Origin: Plasmodiophora brassicae | Lineage: Eukaryota > Endomyxa > Phytomyxea > Plasmodiophorida > Plasmodiophoridae | NCBI GenBank assembly: GCA_039704465.1 | Contig: JASFAU010000003.1 | Span: 1,674,001 to 1,738,000, forward strand | Reading direction: 5' to 3' | Length of the DNA stretch: 64,000 nucleotides | In this document: positions 1-9,304 of the stretch, one piece after another | Layout: the number at the start of each line of letters is the position of its first letter | How positions within the stretch are numbered: position 1 is the stretch's first letter | The notes under the pieces: model-generated | What the model saw: the letters and a program-made list of their open reading frames with translations, nothing else | Database searches by the model: none | What the model was told of the DNA's origin: nothing | Made by a program: the position numbers and the translations under genes

Positions 1-136
1 ACGATGGCAAGTGCGGGCGAAGACGGGCGTCGGGCGGGGCGACCTGCATACGTGTGGTGGTCGAGCTGGGGCTGCGACTGGCACACGGGGCGGGGGTCGG
101 CGGCGGTCCACCAGCACAGTCCGTGGCGACCGCCGG

Positions 137-1429
137 ATGCTGCGGTCGCGTCGCGCTGGCTATGCGCGGGTGGACCAGGACGGCATCTACGACCGCGCGC
201 AGCGCCTCGGCCGTCGATACGTCGGCGCCAAAGTCGCCATCGGCACGGCGCTCGTCTGCCTGGTCGTCCTGCTGTACGCGTCGTTCGACTACGAGGTTGC
301 ACAGACGAGGTGGCACGGGGTCGTCCCGGTGCCCGTGGCCGATTTGTGCCCGCGTCGATACCCGAACGGCACGCTCGGTATGCCCGCCGGCAAATACTAT
401 TTCGCTTTGAACCTGCACGAGAGCGAGAACGTTGTCGGGCCGATCATTGCCCAGCTGGAGCGGCTGATGTCTGCGCTCGGCCCCGATCGAATGTTCGTCT
501 CCATCTACGAGAGCGGTAGTCTGGATACGACCGCACAGTGGTTGCGTGTCCTTCAAAGGATTCTGTCGGCCAGGCGGATCCCGCATGCGCTCAAATCCGA
601 CATGAACTCGCGCGGGAAGCAACAGCATCGGATCGACTTCCTGGCGACCGTCAGGAATATCGTCATGGAGCCATTGTACAATGGCGAATTCGCGGCCGAC
701 TTTGTCGTCTTCATCAACGACGTGGTGCGTGTCGACGCGTACAGTGCATGCGAACCCGTTTACGCTAACGATGTGTTCCAGTTCTTCTGCGCCGATGATG
801 TTGCCCGGTTAGCGCAGCGGATCGCGCTGGGCGACCAGGTCGAGATGGTGTGCGCCATGGATTTCGTCGCCACTCCCGACTCGAAGATGCTCTTCTATGA
901 CATCTGGGTGACACGCGACATGGCCGGCCAAGAGGTGTCCGGGTTCTACCCGTACTTCCAGCGTTCCAGCGATATAGAGCGGCTGAAAGCGGGCCTGCCG
1001 ATCCCTGTGTATTCCTGCTGGAACGGGCTGACCGTCATCAGCGCCGACGTGTTCGCGCGGGGGATCAGGTTCCGATCTGGCACCGATGGCATGTGTATGG
1101 CCTCGGAATGCTTCCTCTTCTGCAAGGATGTCTGGGATTCCGGTCCCGGCAACATCCTGATTGACCCGGCCGTCACCGTGTTCTACGAGGAGTTCGTATT
1201 CTCGCGAATGCTCGGGTACCCGCTTCGAGGTTTGGCCGAAACATCCGTGCCAGTTATCGGCACGTTCCCGGTACACGAACCGAAACCCAAGACGTTCATC
1301 TGCGCGCCTATGGTCAACCTCGACAGGGAGGCGTGGATGACGCCCTCGTATTGGCATCCGACCGGTCGGGAACCATTCCGGTGGGAGTTTGGCGCCGAGA
1401 TTCTACCAGAGCTAATAGGAAGGTCATGA
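137..1429 (+). CDS. GT69 (CAP59/CMT1-type) alpha-1,3-mannosyltransferase-like protein
   Basis: Single-exon ORF of 430 residues. I chose the ATG at 137 because the frame upstream has no other ATG and this start places a single hydrophobic anchor at about residues 34-52 after a basic N-terminus, giving type II Golgi topology. The lumenal part resembles the fungal CAP59/CMT1 family (GT69): an N-V-V-G-P-I-I segment followed by SIYESGSLD, FINDVV, a CAMDF segment with downstream acidic residues and a FYEEF motif near the end. Members transfer mannose from GDP-mannose to wall or capsule glycans; here the acceptor is unknown. The gene converges on BBS4, with about 100 bp between the two stops. The family assignment is from memory of its motifs, without alignment. 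Confidence 0.8.
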   Translation: MLRSRRAGYARVDQDGIYDRAQRLGRRYVGAKVAIGTALVCLVVLLYASFDYEVAQTRWHGVVPVPVADLCPRRYPNGTLGMPAGKYYFALNLHESENVVGPIIAQLERLMSALGPDRMFVSIYESGSLDTTAQWLRVLQRILSARRIPHALKSDMNSRGKQQHRIDFLATVRNIVMEPLYNGEFAADFVVFINDVVRVDAYSACEPVYANDVFQFFCADDVARLAQRIALGDQVEMVCAMDFVATPDSKMLFYDIWVTRDMAGQEVSGFYPYFQRSSDIERLKAGLPIPVYSCWNGLTVISADVFARGIRFRSGTDGMCMASECFLFCKDVWDSGPGNILIDPAVTVFYEEFVFSRMLGYPLRGLAETSVPVIGTFPVHEPKPKTFICAPMVNLDREAWMTPSYWHPTGREPFRWEFGAEILPELIGRS

Positions 1430-1528
1430 ATAAATACAATTGTGTGGCAGACGATGATGTTAATCCCGTTCCATCGTGGCCATCTTGTCGACTTATTAAC
1501 AGAAACTGGCGACGAATGCTGGCATTCG

Positions 1529-3255
1529 TCACGCCAGTCGAATGCCTAACGCTGCCTCCAGCTTGGATCTCTGAATCTTGACAGCAGGGTGCTGCCATGT
1601 ATGAAATGACTATGTGATTTCGTTGAACACAACGAATGTTACCTACCGCTGACTGCTGCGTCTCGTCGAGACGTGACCACTTCTCGACGAACTGATTGTA
1701 CTGTTCAGCGCATCGCGGCCGGTCGCCCAACTGCAAGAGTGTGACTGCGAAATTCAAGTTGATGAGGAAGCTTCCACTGCGCCGATCATAAGATTGGGTG
1801 ACTGCATCGGAACGAAATCCGAACCTGTCGAGTTCGAGCGCCTTGGCGAATGCATTGCAGGTGTTCTCGGCGTCTCCGAGATGCGACAAAGCGATGGCCA
1901 GGTACATGTACGATGCAGCGTTATCCTGTTCAACATTGAGAAGATTGACCTGCTACGGTCGTCCCGAAGCACGCACTGGTTGAAGATTGATGCTGGCACT
2001 GAAGTGGTGGTATGCTGATGCGAACTGACGGGTCTGCAGGTGCGTCATGGCGAGGTTATACGAAATGATCCATTCGAAAGGGTCCAGGTATAATGCCCGT
2101 TTCAGGCACGATGTCGCCTGCATCACGTCAACAGGCGCCAAGGGACCCGGGCTGTGGAAACATACGGCGACGTATTTCTGCTTCGTATAGAAGCACATGC
2201 CGATGTTGTTCCACAGCTGAGCGGACGCTGGGATCTTCTTGGCAGCGACGCGGTATTTGATGAGAGCGACCTCAGTGTCATTGTGATCTTGGATGATGGA
2301 ACCGGCTGCCAGTATCGTCTGAGCATCGTATTAGCCACTCGTGGCTGCAGCACGCATTGGAAGCAGCCGTCGATTGCATACGCGAGCGTTTCCCGCATCG
2401 TGCGTCAACGAGTTACCAAGGTTCTCGAACCCTTTGAAACTCTCGCCAGTCTTCATGTACAAAAGTCCCAACGTGGTCAACAGATGAGAGTTATCGGGCG
2501 AAAACCTGGCGGATCAAATATCAGATGCATTGGCAATTAGGTTACGTGTTCGATGACGCACTCGAGGGCTTCCGAATAGACAGCGATCGCCTTCTGCAAC
2601 TCATTCATTTCTACGAGCAGTTTGCCCATCAGCAGGTAGGTCGCGTCATGCCGCTGTATCATGTTGGCGCTATGGAAACACTCCAGCGCTTCCGGTTGCC
2701 GTCGCATCCTCCAGTGACAGAGCCCCTTGTTCTGCCAAATGTCCTGTCCACAACGGCAAGTTAGAAATAAGGCTGAAGAACGGTCAGGCTCCGGCACCCA
2801 TTGTTCGCCGCCCAGCTTCTCGGCTTCCTCGTACACGGTCAGCGCCGCTTCGAACCTTCCCAGCAGAAAGAGGCACCGAGCGACCTGTTTTAGGTTAAGG
2901 TGATTCGAAGGGCAAAGCGTCGCCGCAGCCTGGAACAGTTCCAGTGCTTCGTCGATGCGGCCAGTGTGCTTCATAATTTTGCCTGGCATGCCCTTACTCA
3001 GCACGAGAAGGTACCTAATGTTCCCAGTGAACCAGCACCTTTGATGTACAGAGCGAACTCAGACTGTCCTTTCGACTCGTTAAGAACAGACTCAATCAGC
3101 GTAAGGCACTGATCGAACTCGTTCAACGCGAACAGCTGCTGGATCTTCCAGTTCGTCCACGTCGCAAGCTCATCTAGCGTATTCAACTTCGTCGCTGCGA
3201 ACGACGCCGCCGGGTCCTCAGGCGACACTGCCACAGGCGCCGACGCCGTCATCAT
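1529..3255 (-). CDS. BBS4: BBS4, BBSome TPR subunit
   Basis: Eight exons on the minus strand: 3255-3039, 2982-2798, 2743-2562, 2505-2382, 2318-2166, 2117-1977, 1925-1647 and 1591-1529, totalling 1344 nt (447 residues). Each intron is 48-63 nt with GT-AG ends, and every join restores similarity to animal BBS4. Recognisable blocks are [56 protein letters not shown] and [14 protein letters not shown], then [16 protein letters not shown]; these are successive TPR helices. BBS4 is a scaffold subunit of the BBSome, the coat that moves membrane proteins in and out of cilia with the IFT trains. The product is slightly shorter than the animal protein, which has a longer disordered tail. Its presence implies a ciliated or zoosporic life stage. 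The last short exon is the least certain part. Confidence 0.92.
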
Positions 3256-3368
3256 CTAGTACCTCCTGTACCTGACGTCTGCAGCCCACTGCACACTGGG
3301 CTGCGCAGTGCACTGTGCTACAACGAGTGGGGTACAGCGTACTTCTTTCTGGTAATGATTTCCAGTAA

Positions 3369-4116
3369 TTAGCCCCGTCCGGGTAAAAGCCACGGGGCCA
3401 AACCAAGGGCCTTAATTGAAGATTCCGTGCCATGTTCCTGGATGAGCGTCGCAATCGGCTGCCTATCATCTGGGTCGAGACTGCTAATCGCGGCATCCAC
3501 GAATGTTCGAACCTGATTGAACTCGCCGGGTAACAGCCAGTTCCTCGACTTCGATTGGTTCCTGGACGCGAAGGCGAGACTGTCCGCCGCCAGGTACACG
3601 AACAGCTCTATGAACGGCCGACGTCCGTTCTTGAATTTTAAAGCGGCGCCATGGAGATCTTCGAAGGTGGACCTGGACGGCGATTGATGTCCGGATCGAG
3701 AACGAAGAATACGACGTCGCGCGTAGCGGGATGATAGAGGAAGCACACGCGCCCGGCATCAAAAGCGATTTCAGTGTCGCTCCTGTTTCGAGGGTCGTCA
3801 ATGCCTGCCTTCGCGAGATGGAACGCCGGCAGCGCTTTCCGGCATCGATAGTCCCACAGATGAGCCGCCTTCACGCAGTGATGTTGGCCTACCTGGTCTG
3901 ATGGGATCTGTCCCGTAACCATTCAGAAGCTCCGATCGACATCGCAGAATTCACGAACTCAGTTCGCAAATTGGGCCTGTTGCGTGGAACGACGTGATGC
4001 CGAAGACGGTGTGTTCTGCGATGATGGCGGCCGGACGTACTTTGGATGGAAGAGTGCCCTATGGTAGTGCTGGATGCTGGGCAGGTCACCATGATCATGT
4101 CGGCCAGGGTATTCAT
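3369..4116 (-). pseudogene. HNH_2-like fungal nuclease-domain protein, frame not resolved
   Basis: Two overlapping minus-strand frames carry what looks like one protein. The first part reads MVTGQIPSDQ, then AAHLWDYRCRKAL, DDPRN and IAFDAGRVCFLYHP, a layout like the fungal HNH_2 domain (VTG, then AHL, then DxPRNG, then FD). The second part, from about 3670 down, carries DLHGAALKFKNGRRPFIELF, the usual end of that domain, but in another frame. I could not find a convincing intron at the change near 3665, nor one joining the upstream ORF that starts at 4116. It may be a multi-exon gene with an unusual intron or a decayed copy. Such domains are common in repetitive, effector-like fungal families, but its function cannot be stated. 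Confidence 0.35.
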
Positions 4117-4347
4117 AGCGGGCTACCCACCCGTACACAGTTGATAGCTCTGTAGCTGTAGAACGTTCGCAAACTGCTATTGAAGTTCACATATGCGCGC
4201 CATATTCTCCATGGCAGCTATCCAGCTCTGACCATGTAGAGTGGTAGTTCCAGCGCACTCTCAACAAGGCGTACATTCTTGAATCATGTCGCTGTGTTCG
4301 TCACAGAGGGGAGCGTTGGCGCTCTACTCGCGAGGACCGACGTTATC

Positions 4348-4668
4348 ATGCATATCCGCGTGCACACGCTGACGGGAGTGACAACGTCGTTCGAGTTGTC
4401 GAGCACAGATGCGTCACTGAGCAGCCTGAAGGCGGTCCTGGCGGAGCAGTGGTCCGTCCCGGTCGCCGGCCAGATTCTTGTGCTCGCCGGAAAGATCATG
4501 TCCCCAGACTCGGCACGACTCGACAAGTTCCTCACCGGCGGCGACAACATTATCCACAACATTGTCGTATTCTTCTCGCACAGACGCCACCAGAGTGTTT
4601 TCCACGAACAGTTGCTAAAGGTTGTCATTCCTCTTGCGGTCGATTTGGCGAAAGTTTCAACTCGTTGA
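4348..4668 (+). CDS. small ubiquitin-like domain protein
   Basis: The ORF from the ATG at 4348 begins MHIRVHTLTG and continues with LKAVLAEQW, QILVLAGKIM and IIHNIVVF, which follow the strand-helix-strand order of ubiquitin (MQIFVKTLTG, IxxVKxKI, LIFAGKQL, LHLVLRL). There is no terminal Gly-Gly, so conjugation is unlikely; it would be a ubiquitin-fold domain, perhaps the first exon of a longer gene. The last 30 or so residues have no similarity to the fold. Nothing convincing follows in the next 900 bp. The alignment is to motifs only, so the assignment is tentative. Confidence 0.45.
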   Translation: MHIRVHTLTGVTTSFELSSTDASLSSLKAVLAEQWSVPVAGQILVLAGKIMSPDSARLDKFLTGGDNIIHNIVVFFSHRRHQSVFHEQLLKVVIPLAVDLAKVSTR

Positions 4669-5597
4669 CGACAGGACGCCGTCGGAACAGCACGCATCGA
4701 GTCGATTCTGCATTCGAGACGGGAACAACGTAGAGCATCGTTCGAGCACTTACGGTCCAGACGCGTCCCGGTCGAGCCGAGCCGAGCGCGATTGGTCCAG
4801 GTAGGTCGATGTTCTCGATCAGCCGTTCGGCCCGTAACGTTATGAAGTGTCCTCAGGTGGGCCAGTCTAGTGACATTGATAGGCCTCGCCCGCCACAGTC
4901 GCCCGATGCTGCGAAAGTTCGCCAGCTTGAGGTACAATCCCGGGGTGGACCGCGTTTAGGGACCTTGTTTGATCGGTACGAAGGATATGGGATTCAGAGC
5001 TGACCAGGCGCGGCGAGCCCTGATACATCACAGGTAATAGCATTACTACCTAATGGCATGAGCAGAAGCGCCATTGCTGACCAGTGAGTCAGGAACAACC
5101 TTGAGTTGTCGCTGAACTGGCTCTTGCATAACAGCACCAACAATGCCGACAACGACGATGACGACGACGAAGACGATGACGACAATAACTAACCTCTAGC
5201 AATGAACTTCCTCGATGTGATTGTGATGTATACTACTCGGGCACTACAATTACGACCTCTGAAGTAGGTTGGGCGTGTACGGCAGTGGTGACGTAGTTCA
5301 TGGATACCCACATACACCGAATGTGTGCGAAGAGTGCCTGCTATCTATAAGTACGGTTGCTCGACTGCCAACTGGATCCCATACGTAGGTCCAGTGGTCA
5401 ACGGCCATCTATGAGGGAATCGGCATCGTTGTCGGTCGTCAAGAACGAACCGGGACGACGCATGTTTCGACGCTTCAGGCAGACCTGAAGCGCATCCTGG
5501 AGGAACGGGTACGAGGTCTTCGCTGCCGAATGGACGACGACCGATGCTGAGTGACCCGACATGTTCCCCGTTTTACATTGGACAAATGGTCGAGAGA
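4669..5597. other. intergenic stretch without recognisable gene
   Basis: I see no convincing coding sequence on either strand here. At about 5150-5187 there is an imperfect GAC/GAT/GAA triplet repeat, which produces a spurious serine-rich minus-strand ORF. The stretch lies downstream of both the ubiquitin-like ORF and the GH26 gene, so it would hold their 3' ends. Confidence 0.5.
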
Positions 5598-6713
5598 TCA
5601 GTTTGGATGACGATCGCTTGATGGCAGCGCAGGGGCAGGCGCCTTAGGACGAAGGACGACGGTCGCCGTCGTGGCTGGATCGGCGAACACGATCGCACTG
5701 CTCATTGGCGACGACATGTCGCTCTCGAACCGGACGAGAACGGGCGATTTCGTGTCGTCGTGCTCGTTGAAGATGCGCATGTCGGTATCGAGATTGTCCT
5801 CGCGCTTGTGCGAGTTGAACCACAGGACGCCTTTGAACAGCGGGAAGCGCGCCATGGCCGCCCGGCTGAACAGCTGGTTCCACCACGTGCGCTTGACTTC
5901 AATCTCGCGCCCTTTCTCAGTGGCGGTTTTCCAGTACGCGGCCGTCTCGCCCACCACGAAAGGCTTCTTCTTCGCCGCCGCGAACCGGTCGTAGAAATCC
6001 CACAGCTTCTGGCGAGGCCATTTCTCGCCAGTGACCGACTTGATGAAGATCTCGTTCGTCTTGACATTGTCAGGCTGCTTGCTGATCTCGTAGTAGATAT
6101 CGACGCCGACGATGTCGACGTACCGGTCCCCTGGGTAGTAGTCGTCGTAGGTGGTAGGCGACAGTGCCTCGTTGGCGACATTTGGGCACCAGAACATGGC
6201 CGCCGAATCGCCGACCGCGTTGGCGACCATGGCCCAGTTGGCGATGAACTGCCGAGGGTTGCCGCCCCAGGTGATCTCGGGCAGGTTGAACTCTGGGGCC
6301 CATCGAACGACGATCTGCAGGCCTTTCCTGGCATAGGTCCTGACCAGGGACGCGAATTCCTGCAGCGGTTCAGGAGAGATCGGGCCGCTGTCCACCGGCT
6401 GCATTGTCAGGTGCACCATCGGTGGATGGACGTTCGCGACAGTGGAGCGCTCCAGGACGCCTTGACAGAATTCCGCCATGACTTTCAGGTACTGATCCTG
6501 CAGGACGTTCCTGTACGGCAGAAACGTGCCGAGCATGGCAGGGTAGCGTCCGTTCACGGCAAGGCGCCCGAACGACGACTGGATGGGCTGATCGGGGAAC
6601 ACACCAAAGTAGATGCCGGGATGCGGGAACAGGTCACGTCCCGCGATAGTCGCCGCTGTGCATGCCAGCACGGCAGCGATCGCTCCCAGTGATTGTCGAC
6701 GAATCGGCACCAT
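5598..6713 (-). CDS. GH26-type secreted beta-mannanase-like glycoside hydrolase
   Basis: Single-exon ORF. I prefer the ATG at 6713, which begins MVPIRRQSLGAIAAVLAC, a good signal peptide followed by the start of the mature domain (GIYFGVFPDQP). An in-frame ATG-type start as far as 6857 would add a proline-rich stretch before it. Family features: VVRWAPEFN, whose Glu fits the GH26 acid/base position; MFWCPN; YYPGDRYVDIVGVDIYYE; and KPFVVGETAAYW, whose Glu fits the nucleophile. GH26 enzymes mostly cleave beta-1,4-mannan, some beta-1,3/1,4-glucan or xylan. The product would be exported and could act on plant or algal walls or on its own mannan. The substrate is an inference from the family. The gene is divergent to the AAA gene across a GC-rich spacer. 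Confidence 0.75.
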   Translation of the reverse strand: MVPIRRQSLGAIAAVLACTAATIAGRDLFPHPGIYFGVFPDQPIQSSFGRLAVNGRYPAMLGTFLPYRNVLQDQYLKVMAEFCQGVLERSTVANVHPPMVHLTMQPVDSGPISPEPLQEFASLVRTYARKGLQIVVRWAPEFNLPEITWGGNPRQFIANWAMVANAVGDSAAMFWCPNVANEALSPTTYDDYYPGDRYVDIVGVDIYYEISKQPDNVKTNEIFIKSVTGEKWPRQKLWDFYDRFAAAKKKPFVVGETAAYWKTATEKGREIEVKRTWWNQLFSRAAMARFPLFKGVLWFNSHKREDNLDTDMRIFNEHDDTKSPVLVRFESDMSSPMSSAIVFADPATTATVVLRPKAPAPALPSSDRHPN

Positions 6714-7340
6714 TTCCCGTTTGATGTCCGGCCGCCGGATGATGCCCGCCGAGCGTGACTCAGCGTCCTGTATCGCTTCCGAAGGGGGCCTGCGCCTCCT
6801 GCTGCCTAGCCGGTGGAGCGAGTGGGGCGCGGGAGGGGGAGGGGGGACGTGGTACACGTGGCGGCGCTAGCAGGCGGAGTACGTGACGAGCAACGAGCAC
6901 AGAGCACCAAGGACGGTTTCAAGGTCAGCGATTGACGATTCCGTTTACGTTTAGCGCCGTTCCGGTATGAAGCGCAAAGGCAGCACCGTCACACTACCAG
7001 TTGCATGGACGGCTCGAAACGGAAACGCCCCACGGTATCCTGAAGGCGTACCTGTCACCCTCGACGATTGTTGAACATCGCCAAGCAACCCGTGATTCAC
7101 GAGCACCACCACACAACTGGGCTCGCCCGCGGACGGGACCGTCGCATGTGTGTGTTCGAGCTGTGCAACCCTCCCGGGTGGGCTTCCACGACGCGGCGAA
7201 CCCACCGGTCAGGCTTGCTGTTCACCCGCGTGCTGACGCATGCGGCGATACGCCAGGATGCACCGTGGTGCGTCGGAGTGCGCCAGTCGCAGCAATTCCG
7301 AAGCTGCCGATGTCCCGAGTCGCTCGCGCGACGTCATCGG
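6714..7340. promoter_or_regulatory. divergent promoter region between GH26 and AAA genes, with G-quadruplex motif
   Basis: About 630 bp separate the two divergent starts. On the plus strand at about 6822-6846 four guanine runs (4, 3, 5 and 6 G) are separated by only 3, 1 and 1 bases, which meets the usual G-quadruplex pattern. Whether it regulates either gene is not known. If the GH26 protein starts upstream at 6857, part of this tract would code for a proline run instead. Confidence 0.4.
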
Positions 7341-9273
7341 ATGGAGCGACGCCTGTTGCACATTGATGTCGTTGTAGCGGGACGGGAGGTCTGCGTACCC
7401 GACGATGTGGCGGATATGCCGTCCGGCAGTACAGTACTGCTGGCATCGTCGCCGTTGCCGTTGATTGCCACTGTCGTCGGCACCGTCGGCAAGGTCGTCT
7501 CGCTAGGGGAAGCGTTAGTCTCGGCGCTCGACACGACCACGTCATCCATTGCCGTGAGTCGCGTCGTGACAGGGGCCGTCCCAGTCGCGAAAACGGTTGC
7601 GGTTCGACCGATTCAGCCCGAAATCACACCCGATCTGATGACGACGCTGCTTCACGGGACCGTTGTCGTTCCAGGTCACTGCATTCCAGTTGGTTTCATG
7701 GATTCCCACATTCACATCATATCAGTCAATGGGTCCAATGACTGTCTGGCACAACCTGCGCGCGTTGCCCACGAATCGAAAATCGTGTTCCAAGGTCCCT
7801 CTGACCCGCCACCGTCTGCTTTCCCAACTGGAATTGCCCAGCTGGACGCAATAATGTCAGGGGCAACCGAGTTTACTGGCGTAATTGTCGAGACCCCTGA
7901 TGCGGTCACGCTGAAGGCTCCTGTGCACACCATCACTGTGCCCTCCCTATTCGCGGCTTTTCGTGGCGAAGGGGAGCGCCTGCTCCGAGAGCACTTTGAT
8001 AAGATTTGTCAAGCCCGACCTCGCGCTGTTTTATTGGACCAGATCGAGATTCTGTCGTCCCCGTCCAACGCTTCTGAACGCCTGTCCGGCGCCCTTGCTC
8101 GGAATTTAGACGATCTCTACGTTAGCGGTCTGCCCATTGTTATCGTCGCTCCTGTGACGTCTTCGTCGCTGGTACCGCGTCTCCTTCGTCGTAGTCTTCG
8201 GCTGGATCGTGTTATCCAAGTTCGTTTGCCGGATGCTGATGCGCGACGCAAGGCGCTCCTGGACATGGGAGCCGATTCGAGTCATGCGGATTTCGTCAGC
8301 AACCTGTCCTGTGGAATGTCTTTCGACGATCTTCGACGCCTGCTCAGAGACGCTTGTCTAAATGCCATTGGGCGCGGAGCGGAACGAGCGAACCTTGATG
8401 ACTGGAAGAGTGTCCTCGATCGAAAGCAGCTGAAGCCTGTGATACGCGCTTCCGAGTTAAAAGGTGCTGATGATGTTCTCGCACGACTTCGATTGGCGGT
8501 TCTGACACCACTGACGAACCCGTCGCCGTACCAACGGCTCGGCATCCGGCCACCTCGTGGCGTCCTGTTGTACGGTCCCGCTGGCGTTGGCAAGACCACG
8601 CTCGCTATGGCCATTGCTTCAGAAGCGAGAGCAACCGTGTTTGAAGCTCGTGGATGTGATCTAGTTTCAGCCGTCGTCGGCGACTCCGAGCGTGCCATCC
8701 GGGACCTGGTAAGGTTTCGCTAGGCGTCGCTTGCCTGTGATGAATCACTGACCGACTTGGTTGTCATAGTTTGCTCGCGCCCGACGGGCATCCCCTGCCA
8801 TTATCCTGATAGACCAAGTTGAAGCGATCGCGCCGAGGCGTGGTGCCGGAGGCAGCCGGACACACGATCGAATTCTAAGTTGCCTGCTGACCGAAATGGA
8901 TGGCGTGTCAAGCGTTGATCCGGCGCCGGTGGTTATTATCGCAACAACGTCAATACGAGGCGCGCTGGACGACGCGCTGATCCGCCCTGGAAGGCTGGAC
9001 CACCAAATCGAGCTCGGACTGCCTGAGGAGACTGCTCGTCTGGACATCCTGCTGTCGTTGACCAAGTCCATACCACTGGCGCCAGACGTTGATCTTGCTT
9101 CGCTGTCCAGTACCCCGACGGCGTCGTTCTCACCTGCTGATTTGCAAGGTTTATGTGGGGAGGCGGCGCTGGCCGCTCTTCGACGCGACATGGATTCCCG
9201 GTGTGTCTCGCGATGCGATTTCGACTCCGCCCTACGCCTACTACGGTTACGATCAGCTAAAATGCCAACATGA
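7341..9273 (+). CDS. SPATA5L1/AFG2B-like tandem AAA protein with degenerate catalytic residues
   Basis: Two exons, 7341-8708 and 8770-9273, join across a 61-nt GT-AG intron (RDL to FARARR). The protein has an N-terminal region of about 180 residues and then two AAA domains. D1 has no P-loop: TGVIVETPDAVTL stands where the Walker A should be, while RGEGERLLREHF is kept; its Walker B reads AVLLDQIE. D2 keeps GPAGVGKTT and the arginine-finger stretch LIRPGRLD, but its Walker B reads IILIDQVE, and the sensor-1 Asn is replaced (IIATTS instead of IAATN). The C-terminal FSPADLQGLCGEAALAAL matches the SPATA5L1/AFG2 group, which releases shuttling factors from pre-60S ribosomes. Asp-Gln in place of Asp-Glu predicts ATP binding without hydrolysis. 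PEX1/PEX6 or NVL relatives are less likely. Confidence 0.82.
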
Positions 9274-9304
9274 AACTACTGGGATGTGTAATCTCTCACT
9301 GAAG

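Noticed and set aside
1..136. GT69 start upstream of 137
   Set aside because: The open frame continues to the window edge but has no ATG, so an upstream start would need a non-standard codon; an upstream exon outside the window remains possible.
5760..6692. 310-codon plus-strand open frame
   Set aside because: Antisense of the GH26 gene, which has a signal peptide and catalytic motifs.
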